A DNA stretch of 64,000 nt from Phascolarctobacterium sp. (GTDB lineage Bacteria; Bacillota; Negativicutes; Acidaminococcales; Acidaminococcaceae), in contig NZ_JAUNOQ010000003.1 of the NCBI RefSeq assembly GCF_030531065.1, forward strand, positions 1 to 64,000. Reading direction: 5' to 3'. Positions 44,900 through 56,764 of the stretch are shown here, piece after piece. The notes below the pieces were generated by a model. That model saw nothing but the letters and a program-made list of their open reading frames with translations, ran no database searches and had not been told where the DNA came from. How positions within the stretch are numbered: the stretch's first letter is position 1; each line of letters starts with the position of its first letter. The translations under genes and the position numbers were made by a program.

Positions 44900-46156
44900 C
44901 TATTTCATAAAGCCATGATAATGACGCATCAGTACCAGAGACTCTATTTGCTTCATAGTATCCAATGCAACGCCGACTACGATCAAAAGAGCAGTACCGC
45001 CGAAGTAAATACCATCAATGCGGGTTATCCAGCCGATAACGTGAGGCATCAGCGCAATTAATGAGAGGAAGATGGCGCCTGCCAGAGTTATTCTGGACAT
45101 TACTCTGTCAAGATAATCTGTTGTAGGCTTACCGGGACGAAGTCCGGGAATAAAACCGCCGTTCTTTTTAATATTGTCCGACAAATCACCGATGTTCAGG
45201 CTGACAGCCGTATAGAAATAGGTGAAGAACAAAATCATCAGAACATAGAGAGTAGTTTGCAGCGGGCTGCCCCACTCAAACCACTTGCCCATGGTTTTAA
45301 CCCAGGGAACGTCTACAAACTGGGCGATAGTTACCGGGAACATCAACACAGAAGAAGCGAAGATGATGGGAATTACGCCAGCCTGATTGACCTTTAAAGG
45401 TATATAGCTTGTATGACCGCCATATGCTTTTTTGCCTACAACACGCTTTGCATATTGAACGGGAATTTTGCGAATACCCTGGGAGATGATAATTACAAAA
45501 ACTATCATAGCCAGAGCAATAGCCGCGAACAAAATTACGTTCAAGATGTTGACCGTGCCTGCTTGTAAATATTGGAAAATTATTTTTAAGCCGTCGGGCA
45601 GACGGGATACGATACCGGCAAAAATTATCAGAGAAATACCGTTGCCGACGCCGCGGGCAGTAATCTGCTCGCCGATCCACATAAGAAAGACAGTGCCTGC
45701 CGTAAGAGTTAAAGCGATCAGCAGAATCGACATGATTCCGGGGTTATTGATCGCCATCTTCAGGCCATAGGCCATACCGCAGGCCTGGATAAACGCCAAA
45801 GCCACCGTCAGCATACGGGTCAGCTTTGTCGTTTTCTTATAGCCTTCTTCGCCTTCCTTGGACCATTGCTCCAAGGTTGGTACAACCACCTTCAACAGCT
45901 GCAAAATAATTGAAGCATTGATGTATGGGGTAATACTCATAGCAAAAATTGAGAATTTGCTCAAGGCGCCGCCGCTGAACATATCCAAGAGGCCAAACAA
46001 ATTGCCGCTGCGGAAAAGCTGTTCAATTACTGTAGCGTTAACGCCAGGAACAGGGATATGTGTTCCAGCCCTGAATACGATGAACATGGCGAGAGTAAAT
46101 ATAACTTTTTGCCTGAGTTCTGTAATTCTAAATATGTTTGCGAGGGCTGCTAACAC
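44900..46156 (-). CDS. secY: Preprotein translocase subunit SecY
   Basis: The 418-residue channel protein has ten spans, starting LANIFRITELRQKVIFTLAM. Conserved plug and pore segments (SGGALSKFSIFAMSITPYIN, then the cytoplasmic loop KKNGGFIPGLRPGKPT) are intact. The GTG start (46156) uses the GAGGTG inside the last codons of rplO, one base after its stop. Confidence 0.98.
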   Translation of the reverse strand: MLAALANIFRITELRQKVIFTLAMFIVFRAGTHIPVPGVNATVIEQLFRSGNLFGLLDMFSGGALSKFSIFAMSITPYINASIILQLLKVVVPTLEQWSKEGEEGYKKTTKLTRMLTVALAFIQACGMAYGLKMAINNPGIMSILLIALTLTAGTVFLMWIGEQITARGVGNGISLIIFAGIVSRLPDGLKIIFQYLQAGTVNILNVILFAAIALAMIVFVIIISQGIRKIPVQYAKRVVGKKAYGGHTSYIPLKVNQAGVIPIIFASSVLMFPVTIAQFVDVPWVKTMGKWFEWGSPLQTTLYVLMILFFTYFYTAVSLNIGDLSDNIKKNGGFIPGLRPGKPTTDYLDRVMSRITLAGAIFLSLIALMPHVIGWITRIDGIYFGGTALLIVVGVALDTMKQIESLVLMRHYHGFMK

Positions 46157-46157
46157 T

Positions 46158-46598
46158 TTAGATCACCTCAATCTTACCGCCTGCTGCGATAATTTTCTCT
46201 TCAGCGGATTTGCTGAAGCCCATAGCTTGAACGGTAAGCTTTTTGGTTAATTCACCATTGCCGAGAATACGGATACCGTCGCGAATGTTTTTAACGATAC
46301 CTTCTTCGATGAGCATTACAGGTTCAACAACGGTGCCGTCCTCAAAGCGATTGAGTACGGAAACGTTGATTTCAACATATTCCTTGCCAAATTTATTGTA
46401 GAAGCCGCGTTTCGGAAGACGCAGGTACAAAGGTCTTTGACCGCCTTCAAAACCAGGGCGCTTTACGCCGCCGGAACGGGATTTCTGACCCTTCTGGCCT
46501 TTACCGGAAGTTTTGCCCAGGCCGGAACCCAGGCCACGGCCTACGCGAACTGCTGCACGTTTAGAGCCAGGAGCGGGAGACAATTCATGTAATTTCAT
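46158..46598 (-). CDS. rplO: Ribosomal protein L15
   Basis: The 146-residue protein has the Gly/Arg-rich N-terminus ([20 protein letters not shown]) and the C-terminal globular part. It precedes secY by one base. Confidence 0.98.
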   Translation of the reverse strand: MKLHELSPAPGSKRAAVRVGRGLGSGLGKTSGKGQKGQKSRSGGVKRPGFEGGQRPLYLRLPKRGFYNKFGKEYVEINVSVLNRFEDGTVVEPVMLIEEGIVKNIRDGIRILGNGELTKKLTVQAMGFSKSAEEKIIAAGGKIEVI

Positions 46599-46618
46599 CT
46601 TCAGTACACCTCCTTGCC

Positions 46619-46798
46619 TTACGCTTCTTCAACTTTCACGAGATGTTCTACTTTATGAATCATGCCGCGAATAGTCGGAGTATCTTCTTTAACAACATTA
46701 GTATTGATTTTGCCTAAGCCCAGAGCTTTAACGGTTGCACGCTGATCTTTCGGGTAACCGATCAAGCTGCGGGTCAGAGTAATTTTAATTTGTGCCAT
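46619..46798 (-). CDS. rpmD: Ribosomal protein L30
   Basis: Found by direct translation, 59 residues: [35 protein letters not shown], ending [11 protein letters not shown]. Bacterial short form. A GAGG site precedes the ATG. Between rpsE and rplO. Confidence 0.97.
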   Translation of the reverse strand: MAQIKITLTRSLIGYPKDQRATVKALGLGKINTNVVKEDTPTIRGMIHKVEHLVKVEEA

Positions 46799-46811
46799 GA
46801 CAAAGTCCTCC

Positions 46812-47312
46812 TTAGCCCAACAATTCTTCTACGGTTTTACCACGCAGAGCTGCAACAGATTCAGCGCTCTTCAAAGCCTTCAGACCTTCAATGGTTGCAC
46901 GAACCATATTGTTCGGGTTGGAAGAGCCCTGAGATTTAGTCAGAATATCACGAACGCCAGCCAGCTCCAGAACGGCACGAACAGGGCCGCCAGCGATAAC
47001 GCCGGTACCTTCTCTAGCCGGTTTCAGGAATACGCGGCCTGCGCCGAATACGCCGATGATTTCATGAGGAATGGTAGTACCAACCAGCGGTACGCTAACC
47101 AGGCTTTTCTTAGCGTCTTCAACGCCCTTACGGATAGCTTCAGGAACCTCTGCAGCTTTACCCAGGCCCATGCCTACATGACCATTTTCATCACCTACAA
47201 CAACAAGTGCAGCGAAGGAGAAACGACGTCCGCCTTTAACAACCTTAGCAACACGGTTGATGAAAACGACTCTTTCTTGTAATTCGTTTTCTTTATTTTC
47301 GAAGTTCGCCAC
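46812..47312 (-). CDS. rpsE: Ribosomal protein S5
   Basis: The 166-residue protein has the N-terminal dsRBD-like domain ([20 protein letters not shown]) and the C-domain [18 protein letters not shown]. Start is GTG 47312 behind GGAGG. Confidence 0.98.
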   Translation of the reverse strand: MANFENKENELQERVVFINRVAKVVKGGRRFSFAALVVVGDENGHVGMGLGKAAEVPEAIRKGVEDAKKSLVSVPLVGTTIPHEIIGVFGAGRVFLKPAREGTGVIAGGPVRAVLELAGVRDILTKSQGSSNPNNMVRATIEGLKALKSAESVAALRGKTVEELLG

Positions 47313-47329
47313 TTTATTTCCTCCTTCTC

Positions 47330-47701
47330 TTAGAATACAAGGCCAGCTTCGCGGGCAGCTTCTGCCAGAGCAGCAACGCGGCCGTGGTACAGGTAACCGC
47401 CACGATCGAATACTACCTCTTTAACGCCTTTAGCCAGTGCCTTTTCAGCGATTGCTTTGCCTACGGCCTTAGCAGCTTCAATATTGCCGCCGTAGTTTTC
47501 TTTCAGATCTTTTTGAACGGTGTTAGCAGCAACGATGGTTTCGCCGGTTTCATCGTTAATAACCTGTGCGTAAATGTTGGACAGGGAACGATATACGTTC
47601 AGACGAGGTCTTTCTGCTGTACCGATAATATATCTACGAGAACGGAGATGACGTTTTTGACGTTTCTCGTTTTTATCAACTCTGTTAAGCAAGAGTTTCA
47701 C
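47330..47701 (-). CDS. rplR: Ribosomal protein L18
   Basis: The 5S rRNA-binding protein ends [20 protein letters not shown], the family signature. GTG 47701 overlaps the GGGAG ribosome site, so TTG 47692 ([15 protein letters not shown], 120 residues) is the better start. Confidence 0.97.
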   Translation of the reverse strand: MKLLLNRVDKNEKRQKRHLRSRRYIIGTAERPRLNVYRSLSNIYAQVINDETGETIVAANTVQKDLKENYGGNIEAAKAVGKAIAEKALAKGVKEVVFDRGGYLYHGRVAALAEAAREAGLVF

Positions 47702-47717
47702 TCCCTTCTTTTAGAAA

Positions 47718-48266
47718 TTATTTCTTGCCTTTAGCGCCAGCTTTACCGATCTTACGACGAACATGTTCGCCTTCATAACGGATACCTTTACCTTTATAAG
47801 GCTCAGGCGGACGCAAAGTACGGATTTCAGCAGCAACTGCGCCTACGACTTCTTTGTCGGCACCGCTTACAACGATTTTGTTCGGAGCGGGAACCTCAAA
47901 AGTAATACCAGCAGGCGGCTCTTTAACAACCGGGTGAGAGAAACCCAGAGTGAAGTTGATGTTGTTGCCTTGTTTAGCAGCACGGTAACCTACGCCGTTG
48001 ATTTCCAGGGTTTTGCTGAAGCCCTGGGTTACGCCTACGATCATGTTGTTGATCAGAGTGCGGGACAGGCCATGCAGAGAACGGTTCTCTTTTTCGTCGT
48101 TAGGACGCTCAACGGTGATAACACCATTGTCCATGGTCAGCTTCATGTTTTTATTGATTTGACGAGCCAGCTCGCCTTTAGGACCTTTAACGGTCACATG
48201 ATTGTTTTCAATAGTAACTGTTACACCAGCGGGAACAGTAATTGGCATCTTACCAATTCTAGACAC
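47718..48266 (-). CDS. rplF: Ribosomal protein L6
   Basis: The 182-residue protein has two similar domains and the signature [19 protein letters not shown] near its end. GTG start behind GGAGGTG. Confidence 0.98.
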   Translation of the reverse strand: MSRIGKMPITVPAGVTVTIENNHVTVKGPKGELARQINKNMKLTMDNGVITVERPNDEKENRSLHGLSRTLINNMIVGVTQGFSKTLEINGVGYRAAKQGNNINFTLGFSHPVVKEPPAGITFEVPAPNKIVVSGADKEVVGAVAAEIRTLRPPEPYKGKGIRYEGEHVRRKIGKAGAKGKK

Positions 48267-48293
48267 GTACGAGCACCTCCTATCTTTTTAGTA

Positions 48294-48692
48294 TTACCAT
48301 ACGTATGCAAGAACTTCACCGCCCAAGCCTGCTTTGCGAGCAGCTTTGTCGGTCATCAAGCCTTGGGAAGTAGAAATCAATGCAATACCCAGACCTCCGA
48401 GGACTCTAGGCAGTTGGTCTTTTTGAGAATAAACTCTCAGACCGGGTTTGGAAATACGTTTAATACCGGAGATAACCTTCTCTTTATTGGCACCGTATTT
48501 CAGGCTGACTTTAATAACGTTTTGCTTATTGTCAGCGATAACTTCAAAATCTTTAATGAAACCTTCAGCCTTCAAAATTTCGGCAATAGCAACCTTAATT
48601 TTGCTGCCGGGGATTTCAACTCTATCGTGATGAACTGAATTTGCATTACGAATACGGGTAAGCATATCAGCAATCGGGTCAGTCATTACCAT
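48294..48692 (-). CDS. rpsH: Ribosomal protein S8
   Basis: The 132-residue protein starts [20 protein letters not shown] and ends [20 protein letters not shown]... as usual. GGAGGG suits ATG 48692; ATG 48686 is the conventional family start. S8 represses the spc cluster in E. coli; the matching mRNA site was not identified here. Confidence 0.98.
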   Translation of the reverse strand: MVMTDPIADMLTRIRNANSVHHDRVEIPGSKIKVAIAEILKAEGFIKDFEVIADNKQNVIKVSLKYGANKEKVISGIKRISKPGLRVYSQKDQLPRVLGGLGIALISTSQGLMTDKAARKAGLGGEVLAYVW

Positions 48693-48723
48693 ACTTAAAT
48701 ACCCTCCTTCCTTGTTGTCTATC

Positions 48724-48909
48724 TTACCAGCTTGCTTTAGTTACGCCCGGAATAGCGCCTTTGTAAGCATATTCACGGAAGCAGATACGGCAGAGGCCAA
48801 ATTTACGCATATAGCCATGAGGTCTGCCGCATACTTTGCAGCGATTATATTGGCGAACTTCGTACTTAGGCTCGCCTTTCCATTTTTCAATCAGGGCTTT
48901 TTTAGCCAC
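48724..48909 (-). CDS. rpsZ: Ribosomal protein S14, zinc type
   Basis: The 61-residue short form contains [20 protein letters not shown], a CxxC...CxxC zinc finger, marking the C+ paralogue found in Firmicutes. GTG start. Confidence 0.97.
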   Translation of the reverse strand: MAKKALIEKWKGEPKYEVRQYNRCKVCGRPHGYMRKFGLCRICFREYAYKGAIPGVTKASW

Positions 48910-48925
48910 GGTATTCCCTCCTCAC

Positions 48926-49471
48926 TTATGCGCCGAACGGCATTCCGAGGAGTTTGAGCAATTCTCTAGCTTCCTCGTCAGTCTTAGCGGTAGTTACAAT
49001 GATGATATCCATGCCACGAACTTTATCGATCTTATCGTATTCGATTTCCGGGAAAATCAATTGTTCTTTCAGGCCCAGTGCGTAGTTACCACGGCCGTCG
49101 AAAGCAGTAGCGCTAACACCGCGGAAGTCACGTACGCGCGGAAGAGCGAGATTCATCAGTTTATCAAGGAAATAGTACATACGGTCGCCGCGCAGAGTAA
49201 CCTTAGCGCCCAAAGGCATACCTTGACGTACTTTGAAAGCTGCGATGGACTTTTTAGCTTTGGTGATAACAGGTTTTTGACCTGCGATCTGAGTCATATC
49301 AGCAACTGCGGACTCCAGAGCTTTGCTGTTGCCAACTGCTTCGCCAACGCCCATATTGATGACAACTTTCTCAATTTTAGGGATTTCCATTACGTTTTTA
49401 TATTGGAATTTGTCTTGCAGCCCTTTAACGACTTCGGACAAATATTTTTCTTGCAATCTGGTCTTTGCCAT
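48926..49471 (-). CDS. rplE: Ribosomal protein L5
   Basis: The 181-residue 5S-binding protein has [20 protein letters not shown] and a C-terminal [25 protein letters not shown] precedes ATG. Confidence 0.98.
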   Translation of the reverse strand: MAKTRLQEKYLSEVVKGLQDKFQYKNVMEIPKIEKVVINMGVGEAVGNSKALESAVADMTQIAGQKPVITKAKKSIAAFKVRQGMPLGAKVTLRGDRMYYFLDKLMNLALPRVRDFRGVSATAFDGRGNYALGLKEQLIFPEIEYDKIDKVRGMDIIIVTTAKTDEEARELLKLLGMPFGA

Positions 49472-49498
49472 TCAGTTATTTCCTCCTTTCCCGGAAAA

Positions 49499-49828
49499 TT
49501 ATTTATCGATTACTTCACCGCATTTTTTGCAGGCTCTTACAAAAGCGCCGGCAACTTCGGTCTTTTTAATACGGGTAGCTTTTTTGCAAGCCGGACATAC
49601 AACCATTACCTTGGAAGAAGCGATGGGAGCCTCTTTAGTAATGATACCGCCTTGAGGATTTGCCTGAGACGGTTTGGTATGACGTTTTACTTTATTTACG
49701 CCTTCAACAACCACTTTGGCTTTCTTAGGCAGAGCTTCAACGATCTTACCTTGCTTGCCTTTATCCTTACCGGACAGTACAAGAACGGTATCGCCTTTTT
49801 TAACATGCAGCTTTACAGCATTTGCCAT
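49499..49828 (-). CDS. rplX: Ribosomal protein L24
   Basis: The 109-residue protein has the KOW motif [20 protein letters not shown]. Its C-terminus adds VCPACKK and ACKKCGEV, a zinc-ribbon-like four-Cys module absent from E. coli L24 but common in Gram-positives. Confidence 0.98.
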   Translation of the reverse strand: MANAVKLHVKKGDTVLVLSGKDKGKQGKIVEALPKKAKVVVEGVNKVKRHTKPSQANPQGGIITKEAPIASSKVMVVCPACKKATRIKKTEVAGAFVRACKKCGEVIDK

Positions 49829-49865
49829 GTCAAGAACACCTCCTTATAGTGCGTTATCTAATTTC

Positions 49866-50234
49866 TTACAGCACTTCCGGTGCCAGAGAAATGATTTTCA
49901 TGAAGTCTTTTTCGCGGAGTTCGCGGGCAACAGGCCCAAAAATACGGGTGCCGCGCGGGCTCTTGTCTTCTTTGATTACAACTGCTGCGTTCTCGTCGAA
50001 GCGGATGTAGGAACCGTCTGCACGACGAACACCCTTTACGGAACGAACAACAACTGCTTTAACTACGTCGCCTTTTTTTACAACGCCACCGGGTGATGCA
50101 TCTTTAACAGCACATACGATAACGTCACCGATATTAGCATATTTACGGTAAGAACCGCCTAATACACGGATACACATAACCTTCTTAGCGCCGGTGTTGT
50201 CACCAACATTAAGGATAGTTTGTTGTTGTATCAT
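49866..50234 (-). CDS. rplN: Ribosomal protein L14
   Basis: The 122-residue subunit-interface protein starts [20 protein letters not shown] and ends EVL. Fully typical. Confidence 0.98.
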   Translation of the reverse strand: MIQQQTILNVGDNTGAKKVMCIRVLGGSYRKYANIGDVIVCAVKDASPGGVVKKGDVVKAVVVRSVKGVRRADGSYIRFDENAAVVIKEDKSPRGTRIFGPVARELREKDFMKIISLAPEVL

Positions 50235-50273
50235 GGATTTCCCTCCCTTGCCGGTCTAAAGCATCGGCAAAAA

Positions 50274-50534
50274 TTATTTTGCACGCTCTAAGATCTCAAT
50301 AACGCGCCAGCATTTATCCTTGGACAGCGGACGGGTTTGCATAATTTGCACTACGTCGCCGATATGCGCTTCGTTATTTTCGTCATGAGCTTTAAATTTA
50401 ATAGTATGTTGTACGCCTTTTTTGTACAGCGGATGCTGAACGAAACGTTCTACTGCAACTACTACAGTTTTCTGCATTTTATCGCTGACAACTTTACCAA
50501 TACGGGTAACACGTGCGTTTCTTTCTTCGGTCAC
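50274..50534 (-). CDS. rpsQ: Ribosomal protein S17
   Basis: The 86-residue OB-fold protein contains [23 protein letters not shown] 50534 lies eight bases after GGAGG and gives [14 protein letters not shown]; the longer frame to 50561 runs through the ribosome site. Confidence 0.95.
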   Translation of the reverse strand: MTEERNARVTRIGKVVSDKMQKTVVVAVERFVQHPLYKKGVQHTIKFKAHDENNEAHIGDVVQIMQTRPLSKDKCWRVIEILERAK

Positions 50535-50566
50535 GACTGTTTCCTCCTTGTTATACTTCAAAACAG

Positions 50567-50761
50567 TTAAGCCTTGAGCTCGCGTTCACGCTGAATTGTT
50601 TTGATACGGGCAATGGATTTCTTTACGTCACGAATTTTCATCGGGTTTTCACATTGACCGGTTGCCATTTGAAAACGCAGATTGAAAAGTTCTTCTTTCA
50701 AATCTGCCAATTTGGTGTCTAACTCAGCAGCAGACAATTCACGAATTTCTGTTGTTTTCAT
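50567..50761 (-). CDS. rpmC: Ribosomal protein L29
   Basis: The 64-residue two-helix protein starts [20 protein letters not shown] and has the [12 protein letters not shown] signature. Its ATG overlaps the rplP stop by one base (TAATG). Confidence 0.98.
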   Translation of the reverse strand: MKTTEIRELSAAELDTKLADLKEELFNLRFQMATGQCENPMKIRDVKKSIARIKTIQRERELKA

Positions 50762-51213
50762 TAAGCTTCACCACCCTTTTCTTGTGCGGCAGCTTCAGCT
50801 TCCTGTTGAGCCTTGGTCACAAATTTGCATTTGATCGGCAATTTGTGGCTAGCAAGACGCATTGCCTCTTTAGCAACCTCTTCGCTAACACCGTTCATTT
50901 CGAACAGTACACGGCCAGGTTTAACTACTGCTACCCAGTATTCCGGAGAACCTTTACCAGAACCCATACGAGTTTCAGCAGGTTTTGCCGTAATCGGTTT
51001 ATCCGGGAAAATTTGAATCCAAACTTGACCGCCACGTTTGATGTAACGAGTCATGGCGATACGGGCGGCTTCAATCTGACGGTTAGTAACCCAAGCGGGC
51101 TCCAAAGCTACCAGACCATAATCGCCATGAGCGATCTTGTTACCGCGCATAGCGCGACCGGTCATACGACCTCTATGTTGTTTACGATGTTTAACTCTCT
51201 TCGGTAATAACAT
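50761..51213 (-). CDS. rplP: Ribosomal protein L16
   Basis: The 150-residue protein starts [20 protein letters not shown] and contains [20 protein letters not shown]. It places tRNA at the A site. Translationally coupled to rpmC. Confidence 0.98.
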   Translation of the reverse strand: MLLPKRVKHRKQHRGRMTGRAMRGNKIAHGDYGLVALEPAWVTNRQIEAARIAMTRYIKRGGQVWIQIFPDKPITAKPAETRMGSGKGSPEYWVAVVKPGRVLFEMNGVSEEVAKEAMRLASHKLPIKCKFVTKAQQEAEAAAQEKGGEA

Positions 51214-51219
51214 GTCTGA

Positions 51220-51888
51220 TTATGCCTCCTTTGCCGGAGCAGTTTTAGCTGCTTCTTTGCTTTCAGGAAGAACTTCGCCTTTATAAATCCATACCTTTAC
51301 GCCGATGCGGCCATAGGTGGTATGAGCTTCTGCAGTGCCGTAATCAATGTCAGCGCGCAGAGTATGCAGAGGAATGCTGCCTTCGCGATAGGATTCGCTG
51401 CGAGCGATTTCAGCGCCGCCCAGACGACCGCCGCAGGTAATTTTGATACCCTTAGCGCCCATACGCATAGTACGGCCAACGCATTGCTTCATTGCACGAC
51501 GGAAAGCGATACGGCGTTCCAGCTGTGCTGCAATGTTCTCTGCAACCAAGGTTGCGTCCATATCCGGGGTTTTAACTTCTACGATATTGATGTCGATAGC
51601 GCTCTCAGTCATTTTTTTCAGGTCGGATTTCAGCAGTTCAATGTTGCTGCCTTGACGACCGATTACCATACCAGGTTTTGCAGTATGGATGGAAATGCGG
51701 GCTTTGTTGGAGGCGCGTTCGATTTCTACTTTAGAGATACCGGACAGGAATAATTTTTCTTTAATGAATTCACGGATTTTAATATCTTCTAACAGGTATT
51801 TCTCATAGTCTTTATCAGCGTACCATTTGGAATCCCAGCCTTTGATAACGCCAACGCGAAGACCATGCGGATTAACTTTTTGACCCAC
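51220..51888 (-). CDS. rpsC: Ribosomal protein S3
   Basis: The 222-residue mRNA-entry protein has a KH domain ([19 protein letters not shown]) and the C-domain ending in an acidic/basic tail. GTG start. Confidence 0.98.
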   Translation of the reverse strand: MGQKVNPHGLRVGVIKGWDSKWYADKDYEKYLLEDIKIREFIKEKLFLSGISKVEIERASNKARISIHTAKPGMVIGRQGSNIELLKSDLKKMTESAIDINIVEVKTPDMDATLVAENIAAQLERRIAFRRAMKQCVGRTMRMGAKGIKITCGGRLGGAEIARSESYREGSIPLHTLRADIDYGTAEAHTTYGRIGVKVWIYKGEVLPESKEAAKTAPAKEA

Positions 51889-51915
51889 TATCTATTCCCT
51901 CCTTCTGACGGGATA

Positions 51916-52248
51916 TTATTTTTCTTTAACAGCTACGGTAACGTGGCTAGAGCGTTTCAAAATTTTGAAAGCCTGTCCACGAGAACGAGGATGAATGCGT
52001 TTCATGGTCGGACCTTGATCTACAAAGCAGGAAGATACGATCAGGTTATCCACGTTCATGTCAAAGTTATGCTCTGCGTTTGCTACTGCGCTGCGCAGAA
52101 CCTTTTCGATTACCTCAGAACCAACCTTCGGGGTGTATTTGAGGATAGCGAATGCTTCACCAACGGATTTGCCGCGGATCAGATTGATAACGATGCGCAG
52201 TTTGCGCGGAGCAATGCGAATATATTTAGCAACTGCTTGTGCTTCCAT
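51916..52248 (-). CDS. rplV: Ribosomal protein L22
   Basis: The 110-residue exit-tunnel protein has the extended hairpin with [20 protein letters not shown]. No resistance-type duplication in the hairpin is seen. Confidence 0.98.
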   Translation of the reverse strand: MEAQAVAKYIRIAPRKLRIVINLIRGKSVGEAFAILKYTPKVGSEVIEKVLRSAVANAEHNFDMNVDNLIVSSCFVDQGPTMKRIHPRSRGQAFKILKRSSHVTVAVKEK

Positions 52249-52269
52249 TCTTTAGTTCCTCCCTTCCCC

Positions 52270-52545
52270 TTATTTTAAACCGGTGGTCTTGTCTGCGTGA
52301 CCCTTGTAAGTACGAGTAGGAGCAAATTCTCCTAATTTGTGGCCTACCATATCCTCGGTAATGAATACCGGAACATGTTTGCGTCCGTCATGAACCGCAA
52401 TGGTGTGACCAACGAAAGACGGAATAATAGTAGAGCTGCGAGACCAGGTCTTTACAACTTTTTTATCATTAGCGGCATTAAGCGCGTCAATCTTTTTCAA
52501 AAGACTTGCATGGACAAAAGGTCCTTTTTTAACTGATCTGGACAC
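52270..52545 (-). CDS. rpsS: Ribosomal protein S19
   Basis: The 91-residue protein starts [20 protein letters not shown] and contains [23 protein letters not shown] start. Confidence 0.98.
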   Translation of the reverse strand: MSRSVKKGPFVHASLLKKIDALNAANDKKVVKTWSRSSTIIPSFVGHTIAVHDGRKHVPVFITEDMVGHKLGEFAPTRTYKGHADKTTGLK

Positions 52546-52576
52546 TAGGTTAGCCTCCTTTCTTTATCCTGTTCTA

Positions 52577-53407
52577 TTATTTGGTTCTACGTTTCAAAAT
52601 TAACTTAGTAGAAGCTTTTTTCTCTTTGCGAGTACGGGTACCAAATGCACATTTACCCCAAGGAGTAACAGGACGCTTACGACCAACAGGGGAGTGGCCT
52701 TCGCCGCCGCCGTGCGGATGGTCGTTAGGATTCATTACAACGCCGCGGTTAGCAGGACGGATACCCAGCCAACGGCTGCGACCAGCTTTACCGATGCAGA
52801 TGTTTTCAGCATCAATGTTACCAACCTGGCCGATGGTTGCACGGCAGTTGATATGTACTTTACGGATTTCGCCGGAGGGCAGACGCAGCAGAGCGTAGTC
52901 GCCTTCCTTAGCCATCAGTTGAGCGCTGGTACCAGCACTGCGAGCCATTTGGCCGCCTTTGCCGATCTTCATTTCCACATTGTGTACCATAGTACCCAGG
53001 GGAATGTTTTTCAGCGGCAGGCAGTTGCCGGTCTTGATGTCGGCGTCAGCGCCGCTTACTACAACGTCGCCAACCTTCAAATCCAGCGGAGCAATGATGT
53101 AGCGTTTTTCGCCGTCAACATAGTTGACCAGAGCGATGCGAGCGTTACGGTTAGGATCGTACTCAATGGTAGCAACCTTAGCGGGAATACCGTCTTTGTT
53201 GCGTTTGAAGTCAATGATACGATATTGTCTCTTATGGCCGCCGCCTTGGTGACGGACGGTCATCTTACCGGTATTGTTACGGCCAGCATGTTTAGCAAGT
53301 TTCTCAACAAGCGGGCGGTAAGGCTTGTCAGTCGTAATCTCTTCGAAGGCAGACACAGTAATAAAGCGTCTGGAAGGAGAATACGGATTAAAGCTTTTAA
53401 TAGCCAT
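52577..53407 (-). CDS. rplB: Ribosomal protein L2
   Basis: The 276-residue protein, needed for peptidyl transfer and subunit association, has [20 protein letters not shown] and [20 protein letters not shown] containing the conserved His. Confidence 0.98.
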   Translation of the reverse strand: MAIKSFNPYSPSRRFITVSAFEEITTDKPYRPLVEKLAKHAGRNNTGKMTVRHQGGGHKRQYRIIDFKRNKDGIPAKVATIEYDPNRNARIALVNYVDGEKRYIIAPLDLKVGDVVVSGADADIKTGNCLPLKNIPLGTMVHNVEMKIGKGGQMARSAGTSAQLMAKEGDYALLRLPSGEIRKVHINCRATIGQVGNIDAENICIGKAGRSRWLGIRPANRGVVMNPNDHPHGGGEGHSPVGRKRPVTPWGKCAFGTRTRKEKKASTKLILKRRTK

Positions 53408-53434
53408 TTAACTTGACCTCCTGTTATACGTTAA

Positions 53435-53725
53435 TTACATTCCTTCGAAAAGGGGAATCGTATTGCCTTCAGCAAGCTTCACGATTGCTTTCTTATAATC
53501 GGAACGTTTGCCAACATATTTACCCACGCGTTTGGTTTTGCCCATAACGCGGATAGTGTTAACATTCACTACTTTTACGCCAAAAACTGCTTCAACAGCT
53601 TGACGAATTTCTACTTTGTTAGCTTCCAGCGGAACCTGGAAAGTGTATTTGTTCTCCTGCATCATTTGAGAAGTTTTTTCAGTGATGATGGGGCGAAGCA
53701 GTAAATCGCGAGGATTAGCAGCCAT
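53435..53725 (-). CDS. rplW: Ribosomal protein L23
   Basis: The 96-residue protein at the tunnel exit docks trigger factor and SRP. Starts [20 protein letters not shown]. Its ATG overlaps the rplD stop (TAATG). Confidence 0.98.
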   Translation of the reverse strand: MAANPRDLLLRPIITEKTSQMMQENKYTFQVPLEANKVEIRQAVEAVFGVKVVNVNTIRVMGKTKRVGKYVGKRSDYKKAIVKLAEGNTIPLFEGM

Positions 53726-54351
53726 TATGCGAGCACCTCCTCAATTTTTTCTACAACATCTTTAGCAAGGAATACCTTGTTGCTGTTCAGGATATCAAAG
53801 CAGTTCAGACCCATGTTAGTGATGGTGGTTACTTTCGGCATATTGCGAGCAGAAAGAGCAACATTTTCGTTGGAACCATCGGTAATCAGCAGAGCCTTCT
53901 TGTCAGCAGCTTCAAAAGCTTTCAGCAGGGAAGCTACTTGTTTAGTTTTGGGAGCGTCGAAAGCCAAGCCTTCAACTACTACCAGTTCGCCAGCTGCAAC
54001 TTTTGCAGACAGTGCGCAGCACAGAGCCAGACGACGGGCTTTGCGGGGCATTTTCTTTGCATAGCTGCGGGGTTGGGGACCAAAAGTGGTACCGCCACCT
54101 ACCCATACAGGAGAACGGTTGGAGCCGCAACGAGCACGACCAGTGCCTTTTTGTTTCCAAGGCTTACGGCCGCCGCCACGAACAAGACCGCGGGTCTTGG
54201 TTGCGGAAGTACCTTGACGTTGATTTGCCAGCTGCATTACAACTGCTTGATGCACTACAGCTTCATTGAACTCAGCGCCAAATACGGAATCATTTAATTC
54301 TATTTCACCGGCAACTTCACCGGCCAGATTATATACTGATAACTTCGGCAT
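53725..54351 (-). CDS. rplD: Ribosomal protein L4
   Basis: The 208-residue protein has the tunnel loop [20 protein letters not shown], with no macrolide-resistance change obvious. ATG 54351 follows GGAGG; the frame extends to 54360 in the ribosome site. In E. coli L4 represses the S10 operon. Confidence 0.97.
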   Translation of the reverse strand: MPKLSVYNLAGEVAGEIELNDSVFGAEFNEAVVHQAVVMQLANQRQGTSATKTRGLVRGGGRKPWKQKGTGRARCGSNRSPVWVGGGTTFGPQPRSYAKKMPRKARRLALCCALSAKVAAGELVVVEGLAFDAPKTKQVASLLKAFEAADKKALLITDGSNENVALSARNMPKVTTITNMGLNCFDILNSNKVFLAKDVVEKIEEVLA

Positions 54352-54380
54352 TAGAAGCATCCTCCTTTCTTTCGCTTATC

Positions 54381-55025
54381 TTATTTTTTGTTGGGTTTTA
54401 CAGTTTCTTTCAAAACTACGTAAGAACCAGCAGCGCCCGGAATAGCGCCTTTAACCAGAATAAGATTGCGTTCTACGTCGACCTTAACGATAGTCAGGCG
54501 TTGAACGGTTACATTTTGGTTGCCCATACGGCCAGGCAGCTTTTTGCCTTTAATTACGCGACCGCCAGGACCAGAATGCATGGGGCCCATAGAACCGGGT
54601 TCACGGTGAGATTTAGAACCATGTTTCATAGGTCCGCGAGAGAAATTGTGGCGCTTAATAGTGCCTGCAAAGCCTTTGCCGCGGGAAACGCCGCTTGCAT
54701 CGATCAATTCGCCGTCAGCGAAAATGTCAGCGGTAACTTTTTGACCGATTGTATATTCAGAAGGAGCAGACAAACGCAATTCTCTGACAAACTTAACAGG
54801 CGCAACGCCAGCTTTGTCAAAATGGCCTTTCATCGGTTTGGTGGTATGTTTTTCTTTAATTTCACCAAAACCAAGTTGAACAGCATTATAACCGTCTGTT
54901 TCTTCGGTTTTGTTTTGAAGTACAACGCAGGGACCTGCTTCTACAACAGTCACAGGAATCAGTCGTCCGTCAGCTTCAAAAATTTGGGTCATGCCCAGTT
55001 TTTTGCCTAAGATACCTTTAGCCAT
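54381..55025 (-). CDS. rplC: Ribosomal protein L3
   Basis: The 214-residue protein starts [20 protein letters not shown] and carries the central extension [20 protein letters not shown] reaching the peptidyl transferase centre. Confidence 0.98.
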   Translation of the reverse strand: MAKGILGKKLGMTQIFEADGRLIPVTVVEAGPCVVLQNKTEETDGYNAVQLGFGEIKEKHTTKPMKGHFDKAGVAPVKFVRELRLSAPSEYTIGQKVTADIFADGELIDASGVSRGKGFAGTIKRHNFSRGPMKHGSKSHREPGSMGPMHSGPGGRVIKGKKLPGRMGNQNVTVQRLTIVKVDVERNLILVKGAIPGAAGSYVVLKETVKPNKK

Positions 55026-55040
55026 TATTGCACCTCCTCC

Positions 55041-55352
55041 TTACAGTTTAATTTCGATATCTACGCCAGCGGGAAGATCCAAACGCATCAAAGCGTCAAC
55101 GGTCTTAGCGGTGGGTTCCAGAATGTCTACAAGTCTTTTGTGAGTACGCATTTCAAATTGCTCACGGGAATCTTTGTTTACATGCGGGGAACGCAGAATA
55201 GTGTAAATATTTTTTTCAGTAGGAAGGGGAATCGGACCGGAAACCTGAGCACCGGTACGTTTTGCAGTTTCTACAATCTTGGTAGCACTTTGATCCAGTG
55301 CTTTGTGGTCATACGCTTTCAGGCGTATTCTAATCTTTTGAGACTTAGCCAT
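55041..55352 (-). CDS. rpsJ: Ribosomal protein S10
   Basis: The 103-residue protein starts [20 protein letters not shown]. It also joins NusB in antitermination. First gene of the S10 cluster, behind GGAGG. Confidence 0.98.
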   Translation of the reverse strand: MAKSQKIRIRLKAYDHKALDQSATKIVETAKRTGAQVSGPIPLPTEKNIYTILRSPHVNKDSREQFEMRTHKRLVDILEPTAKTVDALMRLDLPAGVDIEIKL

Positions 55353-55474
55353 TAAAAAATATCCTCCTAAATCGCCCAGTTTCTATGAACGGACATACTC
55401 CGTGAAAATCTCCCTGTCTAACAGGCAAGCAACCTTTCACATCATCGCAGGGCCATACCAACAAACATAAGAAT
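55353..55474 (-). promoter_or_regulatory. Structured leader of the S10 cluster
   Basis: Two small perfect hairpins lie in the leader: ACGGA-CATAC-TCCGT (55389-55403) and CCTGT-CTA-ACAGG (55413-55425). They lie after the tuf terminator and before rpsJ. No strong sigma-70 promoter could be read. The position fits an L4-type regulatory leader, but this is inference. Confidence 0.4.
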
Positions 55475-55505
55475 ATGAGGGGGTCCTTTTAGCCCCCCTC
55501 ATACC
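55475..55505 (-). terminator. Terminator after tuf
   Basis: TATGAGGGGG and CCCCCTCATA on the minus strand form a strong stem around AAAAGG, between tuf and rpsJ, followed by TTCTT. Confidence 0.8.
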
Positions 55506-55537
55506 AGGGATCTAACTAAAATAAATTACTTGGTAAA

Positions 55538-56728
55538 TTATACTTCTTCTACTTCGGAAACAACGCCGGCGCCAACGGTACGACCGCCTTCACGGATAGC
55601 GAAACGCAGGCCTTTTTCGATGGCGATCGGAGTGATCAGCTCTACTTCCATGGTTACGTTATCGCCAGGCATTACCATCTCTACGCCTTCCGGCAGCTCG
55701 GTTACGCCGGTTACGTCGGTAGTACGGAAATAGAATTGCGGACGGTAGCCGTTGAAGAACGGAGTATGACGGCCGCCTTCTTCTTTGGTCAGTACATATA
55801 CTTCGCCTTTGAATTTGGTGTGCGGATGGATGCTGCCCGGTTTTGCCAGTACCTGGCCGCGCTCGATTTCCTTACGGTCCACGCCGCGCAGCAGGCAGCC
55901 GATGTTATCGCCGGCTACTGCTTCGTCCAACAGTTTGCGGAACATTTCTACGCCGGTTACTACGGTGGACTTCTTCTCGTCCTTCATGCCGACGATTTCT
56001 ACGGTGTCGCCTACTTTTACGGTACCGCGCTCTACACGACCGGTTGCTACGGTGCCGCGACCGGTGATGGTGAATACGTCCTCGACGGGCATCAGGAACG
56101 GTTTGTCGGTTGCGCGCTCAGGCAGCGGAATGTAGCTGTCTACTGCGTCCATCAGTTCCATAATCTTTGCTTCGTATTTCGGGTCGCCTTCCAAAGCTTT
56201 CAGTGCGGAACCTGCTACTACAGGAATGTCGTCGCCGGGGAAGTCATAGGAGCTCAGCAGTTCGCGAACTTCCATTTCTACCAGTTCCAGCAGCTCTTCG
56301 TCGTCTACCATATCTACTTTGTTCAGGAATACTACCATTGCAGGTACGCCTACCTGGCGGGCCAGCAGGATGTGCTCACGGGTCTGGGGCATCGGGCCGT
56401 CGGCAGCGGATACTACCAGGATAGCGCCGTCCATCTGAGCTGCGCCGGTGATCATGTTCTTTACATAGTCGGCATGGCCCGGGCAGTCAACGTGTGCATA
56501 GTGGCGGGTTGCGGTTTCATATTCAACGTGTGCGGTGTTGATGGTGATGCCGCGCTCGCGCTCTTCCGGAGCCTTATCGATCATGGAATAGTCCATGAAT
56601 TCTGCGCCGCCGCGTGCTGCCAGTACTTTGGTGATGGCTGCGGTCAGGGTGGTCTTGCCATGGTCAACGTGACCGATGGTGCCGATATTCAGATGCGGTT
56701 TAGTTCTTTCATATTTAGCTTTTGCCAT
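55538..56728 (-). CDS. tuf: Elongation factor Tu
   Basis: The 396-residue GTPase delivers aminoacyl-tRNA. G1 [11 protein letters not shown]3 [13 protein letters not shown]4 NKVD and G5 SAL are intact; domains 2 and 3 follow. GGAGG precedes ATG. Last gene of the str part. Confidence 0.99.
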   Translation of the reverse strand: MAKAKYERTKPHLNIGTIGHVDHGKTTLTAAITKVLAARGGAEFMDYSMIDKAPEERERGITINTAHVEYETATRHYAHVDCPGHADYVKNMITGAAQMDGAILVVSAADGPMPQTREHILLARQVGVPAMVVFLNKVDMVDDEELLELVEMEVRELLSSYDFPGDDIPVVAGSALKALEGDPKYEAKIMELMDAVDSYIPLPERATDKPFLMPVEDVFTITGRGTVATGRVERGTVKVGDTVEIVGMKDEKKSTVVTGVEMFRKLLDEAVAGDNIGCLLRGVDRKEIERGQVLAKPGSIHPHTKFKGEVYVLTKEEGGRHTPFFNGYRPQFYFRTTDVTGVTELPEGVEMVMPGDNVTMEVELITPIAIEKGLRFAIREGGRTVGAGVVSEVEEV

Positions 56729-56764
56729 TGTGAATTTCCTCCTTAGGTTTTGTTAAAACTAGGC